Assembly: GCA_963783095.1 (NCBI GenBank)
Contig: CAWAMR010000001.1
Span: 496,001-560,000 of the forward strand
Reading direction: 5' to 3'
DNA: 64,000 nucleotides
DNA from: CAWAMR01 sp963783095
Lineage (GTDB): Bacteria; Planctomycetota; Planctomycetia; Gemmatales; Gemmataceae
Part shown: positions 1 through 9,698 of the stretch, one piece after another
Position numbering within the stretch: position 1 is the first letter of the stretch
Layout: each line of letters starts with the position of its first letter
Translations under genes and position numbers: made by a program
The notes under the pieces: generated by a model
The model's input: only the letters and a program-made list of their open reading frames with translations
Told to the model about the DNA's origin: nothing
Databases searched by the model: none

Positions 1-833
1 TAGATGTCGGCACAGGGGCCTACATGCCGGGTCATTCCCAGTGCCTGTTCGGGTGCCATGTAGCTCGGCGTGCCCATTACCGCGCCCGTTTGCGTTTGCC
101 CATCTTCCGCTTCCAGTTGGCGAGCCAGTCCAAAGTCAGTGATTTTCGGGATGCTGTATAACGTGGGCTCAGCGGGGTTGCCGTTCGAGTTTTTCTCGGT
201 CGAAAGTGCCCGGCCAGACTCCGATGCGACTCGATTGTTTCGTGTGGAAGCGGATTCGTTCCGGTTCTCGGCGGCAGTCAACAGAATATTTCCGGGTTTC
301 AGGTCGCGATGCACGATGCCGTTCCGATGCGCATGTTGCATGGTGCGCGCCAGTTGTTCGACCAGCTCGGCCGACCGACGGGCAGGTTGGGGATTGCCCT
401 TGAGTTGTTGTGCCAGGTTGCCGCCAGCAACGTACTCAAGCGTGAAATAGGGCAGGCCTTGATAGGTTCCGACTTCGTGAACGGCAACGATGTTCGGGTG
501 GGAGAGCCGGGCAACCGCCTCGGCTTCGCGCTGAAAACGCCGCAAGTCCCCTGCTGAAGCATGTTCGCCGCGCAGGATCATTTTCAGACCCACGATCCGG
601 TTGGCCGCAAGTTGGCGAGCCTTGTACACGACCCCCATACCGCCGCGACCGAGCACGCCGAGAATCTCGTATCCAGGCAACGCGAACGAAGCGGACGCTG
701 GTGGCTCCCGTTGTGTTCCGTCCGGCGTGCTGGCTGGCGAGTTTCCGGTGCACTGATCGGCATTGACTTCGGCATCTGCCGGCAGATCAACCGTTTGAAG
801 CGGGTCGGAATCGAGTGATGGAACATCAGGCAT
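1..833 (-). CDS. Serine/threonine protein kinase, N-terminal part (runs off the left edge)
   Basis: Hanks-type Ser/Thr kinase whose C-terminal part lies outside the window. The frame is open from the ATG at 831-833 to base 1, about 277 residues. An acidic lead of about 50 residues is followed by the glycine-rich loop LGRGGMGVVYKA, a lysine in GLKMIL, the catalytic loop HRDLKPGNILL, the DFG motif in ITDFGLARQLE and the activation-segment end GTPSYMAPEQ. Between HRDLKPGN and DFG there is an unusual polar insert of about 40 residues rich in Asn and Ser. All catalytic residues seen are present, so an active kinase is expected. The substrate is unknown. The frame is intact, unlike most of its neighbours up to 9 kb. 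Confidence 0.9.
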   Translation of the reverse strand, partial: MPDVPSLDSDPLQTVDLPADAEVNADQCTGNSPASTPDGTQREPPASASFALPGYEILGVLGRGGMGVVYKARQLAANRIVGLKMILRGEHASAGDLRRFQREAEAVARLSHPNIVAVHEVGTYQGLPYFTLEYVAGGNLAQQLKGNPQPARRSAELVEQLARTMQHAHRNGIVHRDLKPGNILLTAAENRNESASTRNNRVASESGRALSTEKNSNGNPAEPTLYSIPKITDFGLARQLEAEDGQTQTGAVMGTPSYMAPEQALGMTRHVGPCADI

Positions 834-1048
834 AGATTTCGATCCGAGAGATGGAAGCCGAACTGAAGTGTATTGTGACGAAAGGAGCGACCAGGTGCAA
901 GCCTCGGAATGCGCGGTTCGGCTGAGAAAATCGTACATTCGCAATTTACGAGGCGTATATTAATGCGGCAGACGCAGTTCCTGTTTTGCCAGCAACAGTT
1001 CCTGGACTAACAAACTGCACGGACTCGATACCGATATGAGGCAAATGC

Positions 1049-2427
1049 TTACAAGTCCAAGCCCTTCAACGCATTCGCCAACCTCGTTCGGTCGCGGAAC
1101 GGCTCGGGCACAAATTCTGCCGCCGCGATCCAGCCTGCCTCACGCAATTCCACCAGCGTCGGCAACTCTTCCAGCGACGTTTTGCCGCAAAATAGCAACC
1201 CGATCGTCGGCCAGCCCTCGCCCTGCAATGCCGAGCGGAGATGATTCGTCATCATGCGCAGGCCGGTTGCATAGGCGATGTCCTTGGTAAACGGTCCGAC
1301 GCGGCTCGGCAAACTGCCGCGAAAGAGACGAGCCGATTGGTGATAGGCCTCCGAACAATCCAGACCCCGATCGCGGAAAAAGCGAAATACCTCCAGGAAA
1401 TCCGCTCCCTGTTCGGCCATCATCAGTCCGCGCAGGCGGAGCAGGAGCCGATGGATCCGTCCGGGATGGTCGGCACCTGCCAGAAATTCAGTGAGAACCG
1501 CCAGACCCTCCTGGGAGCGAGTTGTTCCGGGTGCCGGCTTGCTCAGGCAGGTCAAGATCGGCTGTCCACGACCGTTGATCGTCGTTCCCAGATGGACCCA
1601 GGCCTCGTGAACTTCCAGAAGACGGATGTCGCTGGTCGAAAAAACGCGCCCCGCCGAAGCTTGATATAGTCGGAACCCGCCGAGGCATCGGAAACCAGCG
1701 TATCGACCACTTTGACCTTCACCAGGTCGCTGCCGAAATAGCTTCGCATCCCTGCGAGAAGCCTGGCACCCGTTTCTTCAGCAGAGAAGGTTTTCTCCTC
1801 AGCGCCTGAAGAATACGATCGAAGTCGATTTTCCAGGAAGCGTATGACCTGCTCGATGCCGCTGCGCTGAAGGGTGCTCCCATAAATTCGACGGCTCCGC
1901 AGGGCAAATTCCGGAGTGCCGCGCACTTCGATCAACTCAACTGCTTCCCGATAGTGCCGGCAACGGCTCGCCAGTAATCGACCTGCCGGGTCGGCGGCGG
2001 GAAGACAACGGCGAATCTGGCGCTCCAAATCCTTGAGTTCCTGAAGTTTTCGACGGGGATCGAATCCAAGCCGTCGGCCGAGATAACTTTCCGAGTTGAT
2101 TCGTGGGAGCTTTTGAAATTGATCGGCAAAGAATTGCTGTTGCGTTTCGACGTCCCATTTCATGGCGTCGAGAACGCGAATGGGTCGCTGCAACGCAACC
2201 AGACGTTCGCTCAGTTCGCGCACGGTTCGAGCATAATCGGCTCGACCGAGGGACTTCGACCGTTGGGGCATCAACGCAGGTCGGGGTATGCCGGCTTGCA
2301 ACGCAGCTCCGATCCGGGAGTATTGCCGGGGCGATCTTCGTCTTGCCGGGGAAAGCAGATCGGTGGCTTTTATCGTCGTTGCGGCAATTGGTCCAGAGCT
2401 TTTTGCGGAGGGAGGTTCTTCGTCCAA
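1049..2427 (-). CDS. DUF1704 / TIGR02421-type QEGLA-motif protein, putative metallopeptidase (one frameshift)
   Basis: Member of the DUF1704 family, named in bacteria for its QEGLA motif and related to the animal tubulin carboxypeptidases MATCAP. The N-terminal part ends in DYIKLRRGAFF. The frame then breaks at a run of six A (plus strand 1639-1644); one extra base restores FSTSDIRLLEVHEAWVHL followed by RSQEGLAVLTEFL. The restored part holds the metal-binding HExxxH (HEAWVH) and the downstream glutamate in QEGLA, so the enzyme core would be intact without the lesion. The first codon at 2425-2427 is TTG; an in-frame ATG at 2271 just before the first clearly conserved block (YARTVRELSERL) is an alternative start. 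Substrate in bacteria is not established. Convincing family, uncertain whether the gene is really broken. Confidence 0.75.
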
Positions 2428-2550
2428 GGTGGTGGGGTGGGATAACCGGCTTCATCGGTTGTGAGGGGTTTCCTGCTCACTTCGATGAGGGGCACAGTCG
2501 ATGTCAGTGGTGGGAAAACAGTTCCATGTTTTCCGGTAACGGAGAGGGGC

Positions 2551-3359
2551 CTACTTTATCAAGCGTCGCATCGCTGTCAAACCGAGTTCTGCTACCTGGC
2601 TTGCCTTCATCTGCCATAACACCGGGTTGAACAGTTCAAGCGACACATATCCATCATATCCTATTTTGCGCAGAGAGGTGAGAATTTCTTCGATTTGAAA
2701 ATCACCTTCTCCCGGCATGATTCGATCGGAGTCGGTCATGACCTCACGCGGTACGCCCGCGACATCCGCGAGCTGGACAAACGCCAGGTTTTTCGGAGTG
2801 AGCCGATGCAGATCTTCGGGCTTGCTCGGCCCCTTGTAATAGTGGAATAAATCGAGATTCACCCCGACATTCACTTCCCCGCATTGGTCGATCAGTATCA
2901 GGCGCAGTGTCGAGACACGAGCAGAACGTATCGGCTCCGCGAAATTCCAGTGCCAGTTGCACATCGAACCCTGCGGCCCACTGAGCAGCCTGCTTCAAGG
3001 AAACCACAGCGCATTGAAATGGTAGTCGAATCAATGCGCTGGTTAAAATCGGCAACAACCAGCAGAGTGCGAATCCCGAATTGCTGACACATTTCGAGCC
3101 GACGGCGAAAGTGCTCGAAGTGCAACTTACGGGCCTCGCCCTGGGAAAGCAGCAGGCCGCCCTGATAAGATGCGGCCACGAGTCGAATCTGCTTATCGTC
3201 GAGAAGTCGTTTGGTTTCATCCAGGGAGTGTTTTTCGAGATGCGTTTCGAGCTTGGTCAACCAGACTTCCATCGCCGGCCAACCAGCACCCGAATAGGTA
3301 ACAACATCCTCTGCAAAGGCACTAAGGAGCGTGGTGACCTCGCTCAGGCACACCTGCAT
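2551..3359 (-). CDS. Sugar phosphate isomerase/epimerase, AP-endonuclease 2 TIM-barrel family (two frameshifts)
   Basis: TIM-barrel protein of the xylose isomerase-like / AP endonuclease 2 superfamily. Reading starts at ATG 3357-3359 (MQVCLSEVTTLLSAF). The frame switches near 3020 and again near 2905. Stitching the three frames gives a continuous barrel: AVVSLKQAAQWAAGF, then LALEFRGADTFCSCLDTA, then VNLDLFHYYKGP and GDFQIEEILTSL, ending in YDGYVSLELFNP. Asp/His in VNLDLFH and Glu in SLELF are the usual metal ligands of the fold. The length of about 270 residues is normal. The second lesion is one extra C in the stretch read as GCG-C-CTG. Real pseudogene or sequencing indels cannot be separated from sequence alone. 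Substrate unknown. Confidence 0.7.
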
Positions 3360-3399
3360 CAAGGGATTCTCCTGCCGACTACCAATCGCTTTCGAATCA

Positions 3400-4345
3400 T
3401 TAAGGAGCGTCTGAGCCGAGTATTGCCCCGCTATTAATAGAACAAAGGGCCGCAAAAGTACTCACGCTTATTGAGTAGGATACTTGATGCACAGAGCCGT
3501 CACAGTAAACAGCATTGATACCACTGGCGTGCACACTGCCCCAAAGATCTCCGCAGATGTAATTCTGACCCCAATCTGGTACAGGAACATTCGGCCAGGC
3601 ATATGAACCCCCAATCATGTCGTTATCCCAGCCGTCCGTCCAACCTTGATCGTCATCGCAGTTGGAACTGGATTCGACGAGGGGAAAAGGGAGATTTTTG
3701 TCCCCAATCAGTAACACATTCGAGGTTCCATTAGTAATGAACTCGGGGACAATAGCTTTGCCTCCCCAAGAGAGGATAGGTTGAAGAGGCCCGTCATAGC
3801 CATTTCCTGTTCCACCGTTGCCCATGTAATCACTCCCCGCTCGCATGCCAACGGAAGGGGACCAGCCCGCCTGGGAGTACGGATACACTATTGAAGGAAG
3901 GCCGGCCCCGCGAAGAGAGGGACAGTAAAATATCTTCAAGACAGTAGAAGCGATCTGAATGTCGCCATAGGGGCCTGCACTGGCATCCGGGGGTAAGCTG
4001 CCAGGAGGAATCATATATAAGTTGGTTTGTTCGATATACGGCAGAATCTGGTAACCCCAGCCCCAAGTCTGGGTTTGGTAAAGTTGCCGGCCCGTTGTAG
4101 TTCCAAACACGATCCTGATACCAACCGGCCCCGCCGCTTGGGAAGGCTCCCATATTATCGAGGTGATTGTGAAAAGCCAGTCCAAATTGCTTGAGGTTAT
4201 TCTTGCAACGGGTCATATTTGCAGCTTCTCTGACTTTCTGGACGGCCGGCAACAGCAAGCCAACCAGAATCGCGATGATGGCGATGACGACTAACAATTC
4301 AATGAGAGTAAAACCACGTTTGACGTGTTTGCGCGGGAAAGGCAT
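3400..4345 (-). CDS. DUF1559 prepilin-like protein (one frameshift)
   Basis: Planctomycete DUF1559 protein with an N-terminal type IV pilin-like methylation signal, KRGFTLIELLVVIAIIAI at residues about 9-26, followed by LLPAVQKVREAANMTRCKNNLKQ, the usual start of the family. The frame is lost around 4090-4130; the second frame continues with GYQILPYIEQTNLYM and ends with the family tail including AVYCDGSVHQVSYSIS. Total length about 314 codons is typical. A prepilin peptidase would cleave after Gly before FTLIEL, placing the protein in the cell envelope as pseudopilin-like. Function of the family is not established. Confidence 0.8.
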
Positions 4346-4642
4346 AGTATTTTCCTTACGAAATTGAACTGAAACGAGTCAACTTGAGTAAAAGAGAATA
4401 AATACTCATTCCCATTTATCGTCGATCAAGCTCTATCTGTCAACCAAAATAACAAAGGTGCCCGCTTGTTTTAGGTCGGCGAGTTTCGCTTTGGGCAGAA
4501 CGACAGACCACTCGAAGCTTTTTGCCGTATACTAGGTCAGTTGATGAAGGCGCGATGGAATATCAAACGGTTTGGTGTCCTCTTTGGCTCAGGGAAGCTC
4601 GTCCTTTGAGGCGCTGAAAACTGTAAAATAGGTCTGGGTGGA

Positions 4643-5094
4643 ATGACATGCAGACAGTTTCATAGTTTTGCCATTCGCGGTCTTGTTCTGCTCCTCATCC
4701 TGGCTGCTCTGGGCTGTGGCAGGGTGAAATTTGTCAAAGTCGAAGGCAGAATTGTCAAAGATGGACAAACATATGTATCTCCAGCCGGACGAAAAGCTCA
4801 ATCTGGCATTCAAATCGACCGAACAACCTGAGATACCAGTTTATCTTGCCAGGATCGATGAGAAGGATGCGTTCGTTCGTCGTGGTAGGCCCAAACGGCA
4901 AGGGAATTCCACCGGGGAATTAGTACGGATCCCGTATGAGATTAGCTTTGCGACACATGGACATCGACAGTCAAGAGAAATTGGCCCAACTCAATCAGCA
5001 GTTTGCGGGACTCGAAGAAAAGCAAGTCACAATAACTGACGAGTCGAATCAGAAGTTCATCATTGATGTCGGCAAGAACACGATATCCAAGTGA
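4643..5094 (+). pseudogene. Small secreted lipoprotein, planctomycete carboxypeptidase-regulatory-like type (several frameshifts)
   Basis: Starts MTCRQFHSFAIRGL, with a hydrophobic segment and lipobox LAALGCG (Cys near residue 25). The first frame holds VKVEGRIVKDGQTY, the common opening of small planctomycete lipoproteins. Later parts lie in other frames: QPDEKLNLAFKSTEQ, then VVGPNGKGIPPGN, then ALRHMDIDSQEKLAQ and a C-terminus FIIDVGKNTISK ending at the TGA 5092-5094. Joined, this gives about 150 residues of the usual form (lipobox, VxGxVxxDG, VVGPxGKGIPPGxY). At least three frame switches are needed. It could be a decayed gene or a poor-quality stretch of sequence. Role unknown. Confidence 0.55.
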
Positions 5095-5163
5095 TCGACG
5101 GGCAGACATAAACATCGCGCGGCCTGAAATGACACATTGCAAAGACTCGATTCCTGAACCAGC

Positions 5164-5323
5164 GCCCGTGTAGCCGCGACGCCGAGGCTTTGCGCAGCGG
5201 AGCGTGTGCGCTCCCTCCTCCCGACACCAATAAGGCACCGCAGCCGACTTCAACAATCGTGATTGGAGCACGAAGGTCTCGCACTCCGCTGCGCAAAGCC
5301 TCCGGCGTCGCGGCTACATGGGC
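5164..5323. repeat. Long imperfect intergenic palindrome, arms about 42 bp
   Basis: Arms at about 5164-5205 and 5282-5323 are reverse complements apart from two mismatches and one extra base (shared core TAGCCGCGACGCCG followed by AGGCTTTGCGCAGCGGAG). The spacer is about 76 bp. It lies between the end of the lipoprotein gene and the end of the large minus-strand gene, so it could end transcription from both sides. Confidence 0.8.
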
Positions 5324-5369
5324 GTTTCGCAAGGGCACTTTAGTCAATCTCGACCGCTAAGAGTAACCC

Positions 5370-8300
5370 TCAACGATTGAACAAGAACGCCTGGATTATT
5401 CAACAGCGCCCACATCAAATCTTGTGCTCCCGGAATCCGTTTGTCGGTTGGTGGAGGGTTGTTCAATGTCCCGGCCAGCCGTTGATATTCGGCATCCTGA
5501 GCCCGGTGCCGGTTTCCGCAAATCCGCTTTCTGGGCATCCGTTCGCTTCTCTACAGGGATCGCCAATAACTGCCGAAGATCGCGGCCACTCCATCCGCCA
5601 GCATGGGTTGTTTGTCGGTCGACACCCAGAGCCGAAACTTCCCGATCGTATGTTTAGTTCCAAACTGCTGGCTCAGGGTGAAGGTAAAGTTGGTTCCCTT
5701 GTCGTTGTTCACGATTTCCGCAAACTCGAAAAGCGCGCTATTTGGCTTGCCGAACTGCGGCGAGATCGCCCAGCCAGTCTTCGGATTGTTGTCGATTACG
5801 TTTGTTATGGGGAAGCTCACCTGCGCAAAAGTGGCTTGCGGTTTGTGCAGCTTGGCATTCTTGATTTCTTTCGGTTTGTCCGATGGAGTCCATTGAACGA
5901 GCAACTCGTTGAGCACCACGTTACCGTTATCGGCGCGACCAGGCCCGCCGGCGCGCAAGCTCGGATCGGGAAGCAGTTCCAGCCGAAGCGCGGTAATGCC
6001 CTTCAGCTTCGTCGTTGCGGAGACGATGTAGGTAGCTTTCTCGGGATTGGCTCCGGAAGCCAGGATGCTGTTATCCTTGCTATTCACCGTCAGCGTCGCT
6101 TTATCGGGCGAAACTGCCTTGGTGACCGTCAAAGGCTCCCAGGTCGGCGCATGACTGAGCCGTTTCTCCCACTCCGATTGCCGCGCATCGAGTTGCTTCT
6201 CGTAGTTGGTGAAGGCTTTTTGTTTCAGTTGGAAATCCGCCACCAATGCAGTGTAATCCGTTTCGCCGTCGTGTAGCGCCTTTGTTGCCGATTCCACTTC
6301 CTTTGTGGTGGGCGTGCGGGCCAGCACCGAAAGATAAATGGCTTCGACGAACTCCTTGTCGTCCTTGTATTTCGCCGCAAAAGTACCCAGATAATTTCTC
6401 GGATCGCGCACAGCCTCATGAAGTACCGGCCCGCTGACCAGGCTCAAGACCGGCCCGAGCATCAAATTGTTGGAGCGTTCACATTCGCACGCACTCTCGC
6501 GGGCAGGCTTGCCGAAGAGGTCGAAAAAGCCTCCTGGAATCTCAACCGTTCCATCCAGTAACTGGGCCGCCCGCGTTCCAGCCGGTACTCCGGGGATATG
6601 AGATTGTGCTCCGGTCGCCGCATGAATGGCATCGAATAGTACTTCCGCAGGCAGCCGGCGTGCGCGGGCATGGGAATAATTGATGTCGTCGCCCTTATTC
6701 CACTTATTGGTCCGGATGGAAAGTTGATAAGTCCGCGACTTGCAGATCGACTTCATCATCTCGCGGACGTTGAAATTGCTGGCGATAAAGTCGCTCGTCA
6801 AACGATCCAAGAGCGCGGAGTTTGTGGGCGGATTACCCGCTCGAATATCATCGATCGGCTCGATCAGCCCGACGCCAAGGAGATAACTCCAGAGGCGATT
6901 GACGTAACTCTTGGCGAAATAAGGATTCTCTTTCGAGGTGATCCACTTCGCCAGTTGAGTTCGCCGCGGCAAGTTCGTCGGCGCGAGATCCTTGTGGACG
7001 AACGGAAAACTCGGTTTTGCCGTTTGACCGGTTCGAATGTGTTGAACCTCACCCGACTTGGTGTCCGAGATGATTTCCACGAGGGGCAAAGGTTGATCGA
7101 CATTGGTGCCACCGATATTTTGCGGATATTTCGGATCGCGCGACCGGCTCACTTGCGCGAAATAGGATGCCAAACTGTAATACTGATCCTGAGTCCAGCG
7201 CTCAAAGGGGTGGTCGTGGCACTTGTTGCAGTTAAACCGTACCGCCATGAACAAATGGGTTGAATTCTCCATCGCCACATCGGGAGTGCGCAAGATCTTC
7301 AGGTATGCCGCGGTCGGATTCACGGCGTTGGAGCCTGAACCGGTCAAAATGCTGTAAGCGAATTTGTCGTAGGGTGTATTGTCGGCCATCGCCTTGCGAA
7401 TGTAATCCCGAAGAACCTTGGCCCCGACGTCGCCCAGGAATTTGCGGTTGACCTGCAACAGGTCGGCCCACTTGTTGGTCCAGTGCTCGATAAATGCCTT
7501 GCTGCCGACCAGTTTGTCGATCAATTCATCGCGTTTGACGCGTGTGGATCGCTTGTCGAGAAGGAAAAAACGCACTTCATCGACACTCGGCGGTAAACCG
7601 GTCAGATCGAGGTAAACGCGACGAATGAATTCGGAGTCGGTGCAGAGTTCGCTCGGCTGCACCGGATGCGTTTGAGTTTCTCATACACCAATTCATCGAG
7701 ATGATTGAACGCTTCGGTCGTTGGTCCACTGGAAGCCGGACCTGTCCCCCATCACGATGACGGTGCTGGCGGCATAGGCACCTTCGTAGCGTGCCAACAT
7801 GGTACTCTCGCCGCGCCGGAGCGTGGTCAACAGGCCGGTCTTGTCGATGGTCGCTACTTCGGTATTGCTGCTCTCAATGAATGCCTGTGCGCGTGACATC
7901 GCGGACGAACCATCGCTATACTTCGCCATGACGGCGAATTGCTGGGTATTGCCGATGCCGGGAATGATGGGATCTTTTGGAAATACTTCAATGCTCTGCA
8001 CGCGCGGAGCATTCAGGATCGAGTTTGACCCCGCCGGCGATCCAGGTTTTGGCCATTTCGTAATAAGGGTCGCCGGGCTGCCAAACGACGCCGCCGACAT
8101 GAGGCACTGCTCCCGAAGGCTTCATGAGCATCAAGCTCCGTTCGGGTGCAGCCCGATTGAAGCGCCGGCCCTCGAGATCATCGGTCAAGGCATTATGATC
8201 GAGAAGAGGATCGTATCCCCGCAAGCTGAGTTTGAAACCGTTCTTGCCTTCGGCCGACCCGTGACAGGTGCCGGCATTGCAACCCAGTTTCGACATCACC

Positions 8301-8686
8301 GGCATCACATCGCGGACGAAACTGACAGGACGTTTTTCCTTCTGTCCCGTAACCGTGACCGGCACGACAAGGGTCTGGCCGTTAAGGGTCACTTTCAATT
8401 CACCTTTACCATCCATCACCGGCCGAACTTGCCCCGCGGCCGAGATCTTTACCAGTGTGGAAGGCACCTCGATCCTGGCCATGCGCGTGACATCGACAAC
8501 ATCGTGGCTATCGAGCGTCGCCGATAGCAAGAGTTGGGTGTAATCGAACGGGTGTTTCAGATCGATCGCCGTGGGCCTAGCTTCGATTTTCACGACCTTG
8601 GCATTTTCAGGGAGTTTGTCCTGTGCTCCGGCAATTCCCGAAAGCAAAGTGAGGACGATGGTTGAATATAGGATGCGTGGCATCAT
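5370..8686 (-). CDS. PSCyt1 / BIG2 / DUF1549 / DUF1553 planctomycete cytochrome-type protein (several frameshifts)
   Basis: Large exported planctomycete protein, about 1,100 residues. The ATG at 8684-8686 (or 8681-8683) starts a signal peptide (LYSTIVLTLLSGIAGAQ). An N-terminal part has a heme-type motif CNAGTCHG (PSCyt1), then a BIG2-like Ig segment (FPKDPIIPGIGNTQQFAVMA), then DUF1549 with a CxxCH motif in CNKCHDHPFERWTQDQY, then DUF1553 (LPAEVLFDAIHAATGAQ). Frame breaks occur near 8030, 7710, 7670, 5560 and 5390; the true C-terminus, read as ALLNNP then FLFNR, ends at 5370. The largest open piece is 5551-7662. The family usually pairs with a DUF1501 gene, which is absent here. Compare the intact paralogue at 48954-51173. 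Confidence 0.8.
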
Positions 8687-8964
8687 TGGCAGTCTGACCT
8701 CACGAAGAGAGTCGAGGTATGGAGGAAACATGAGTTAGAACGACTCAGGTGGGAACGATTTAAGAAAGTGTACCAGATTCCAGGCGGGCAAGCAACGATC
8801 TCGTTGAGAAACTGCGCGATGCAGGGTTTTTCCATTTGTCAGATTGAGGAGGTTAGGCAGCTCAACCCACGGCAGGAAACCGCGGGCTATACGGTTGCCG
8901 GGAATCTCCTATCCGGCAAGGGTCCGAGGTTTTCCGATACGATTGAACTCTGAACCGAATAAAG

Positions 8965-8985
8965 CCCACGGTTTTCTACCGTGGG
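8965..8985 (-). terminator. Hairpin in the 8687-9066 gap, possible terminator of the lipoprotein gene
   Basis: Perfect 8-bp stem (CCCACGGT / ACCGTGGG) with a 5-base loop, about 80 bp past the stop of the minus-strand lipoprotein gene. Read on the minus strand it is followed by CTTTATT, a weak U-rich tail. The rest of this 380-bp gap shows no convincing gene. Confidence 0.4.
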
Positions 8986-9066
8986 TGCGATATTCAGGCA
9001 AGTGTCACTACGAAAATGGCGTCCGGATTGGCGGGAACGGAGACTGTCGGAATCCTCGAATTAGCT

Positions 9067-9339
9067 CTACTTCTTTTCGTATTTCGCAAGTTCATCCTTG
9101 TACTTTTCCTTGAGCGCCTTCATTTCCTCTTCCGTAAGATTGAGATCTTTAGGGGCCTTCTCAGCTGCGATTGCCTTCGCGAACAGGTCGCCTATTTTCG
9201 AGGGATCTTTCATTTCCGAGGCTTCTTTCTTAACTTCGATTATCGCCTTCATCTCTTTCTCGCCTTTGAGTTCCTTTCCGCATCCGCTGACGCTCAGAAG
9301 CATGGCGAAAACGCACAACAACGATGCTAAACTTTTCAT
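9067..9339 (-). CDS. Small lysine-rich lipoprotein
   Basis: 90-residue exported lipoprotein. ATG at 9337-9339 gives MKSLASLLCVFAMLLSVSGC, a signal peptide with lipobox VSGC (Cys 20). The mature part is charged and helical, rich in Lys and Glu (EVKKEASEMKDPSK, LTEEEMKALKEKYKDELAKY), with no recognised domain. A longer frame upstream exists, but the lipobox fixes this start. Stands alone, transcribed away from the sigma gene at 9699. Function unknown. Confidence 0.7.
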   Translation of the reverse strand: MKSLASLLCVFAMLLSVSGCGKELKGEKEMKAIIEVKKEASEMKDPSKIGDLFAKAIAAEKAPKDLNLTEEEMKALKEKYKDELAKYEKK

Positions 9340-9436
9340 TCGCAAACCTCCGGGGCACAAAGGGTGGCCCGACCCGGCTGGATGCTCGCGTGGCAAACAC
9401 ATTTTTTCGCACGCGAGATCGGCTTCATTTGACTAT

Positions 9437-9479
9437 CCGCCGAGTTAGTCGGCGGCGTTCTTCTGCTCTAAAAGACGCC
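9437..9479. repeat. Two adjacent hairpins in the 9340-9698 gap
   Basis: The first is CCGCCGA-GTTAG-TCGGCGG (9437-9455). The second overlaps it by two bases (9454-9479; GGCGT paired with ACGCC plus further pairs after a bulge). They lie between the divergent lipoprotein and sigma-factor genes. No gene is seen in the rest of this 359-bp gap. Confidence 0.45.
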
Positions 9480-9698
9480 TTCTGTTACCAATTGAACCAC
9501 GATTTCGGAAAAATACGGAATTGAAAGGCTCGTGCAGTATTCTGAGATTAACGGCGTCCAGCATCGCTTGAGAGGATTCCACGCAACTTTCGGATCCGCC
9601 ATCTTTTGCATTTTTGGTTCCCGAGCGCGCTCAACAACCCATCACGGCAACTATTACTATCACAGGAGTCGTTTTCTTCCCGGAAGAGTTCTTCGATT

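Noticed and set aside
9410..9515. tRNA-like stretch on the minus strand (GGTTCAATTGGTA, then GTCTTTTAGA)
   Set aside because: A D-arm-like piece is present, but no acceptor pairing, no proper anticodon stem and no T arm could be built; the bases are better explained by two hairpins.
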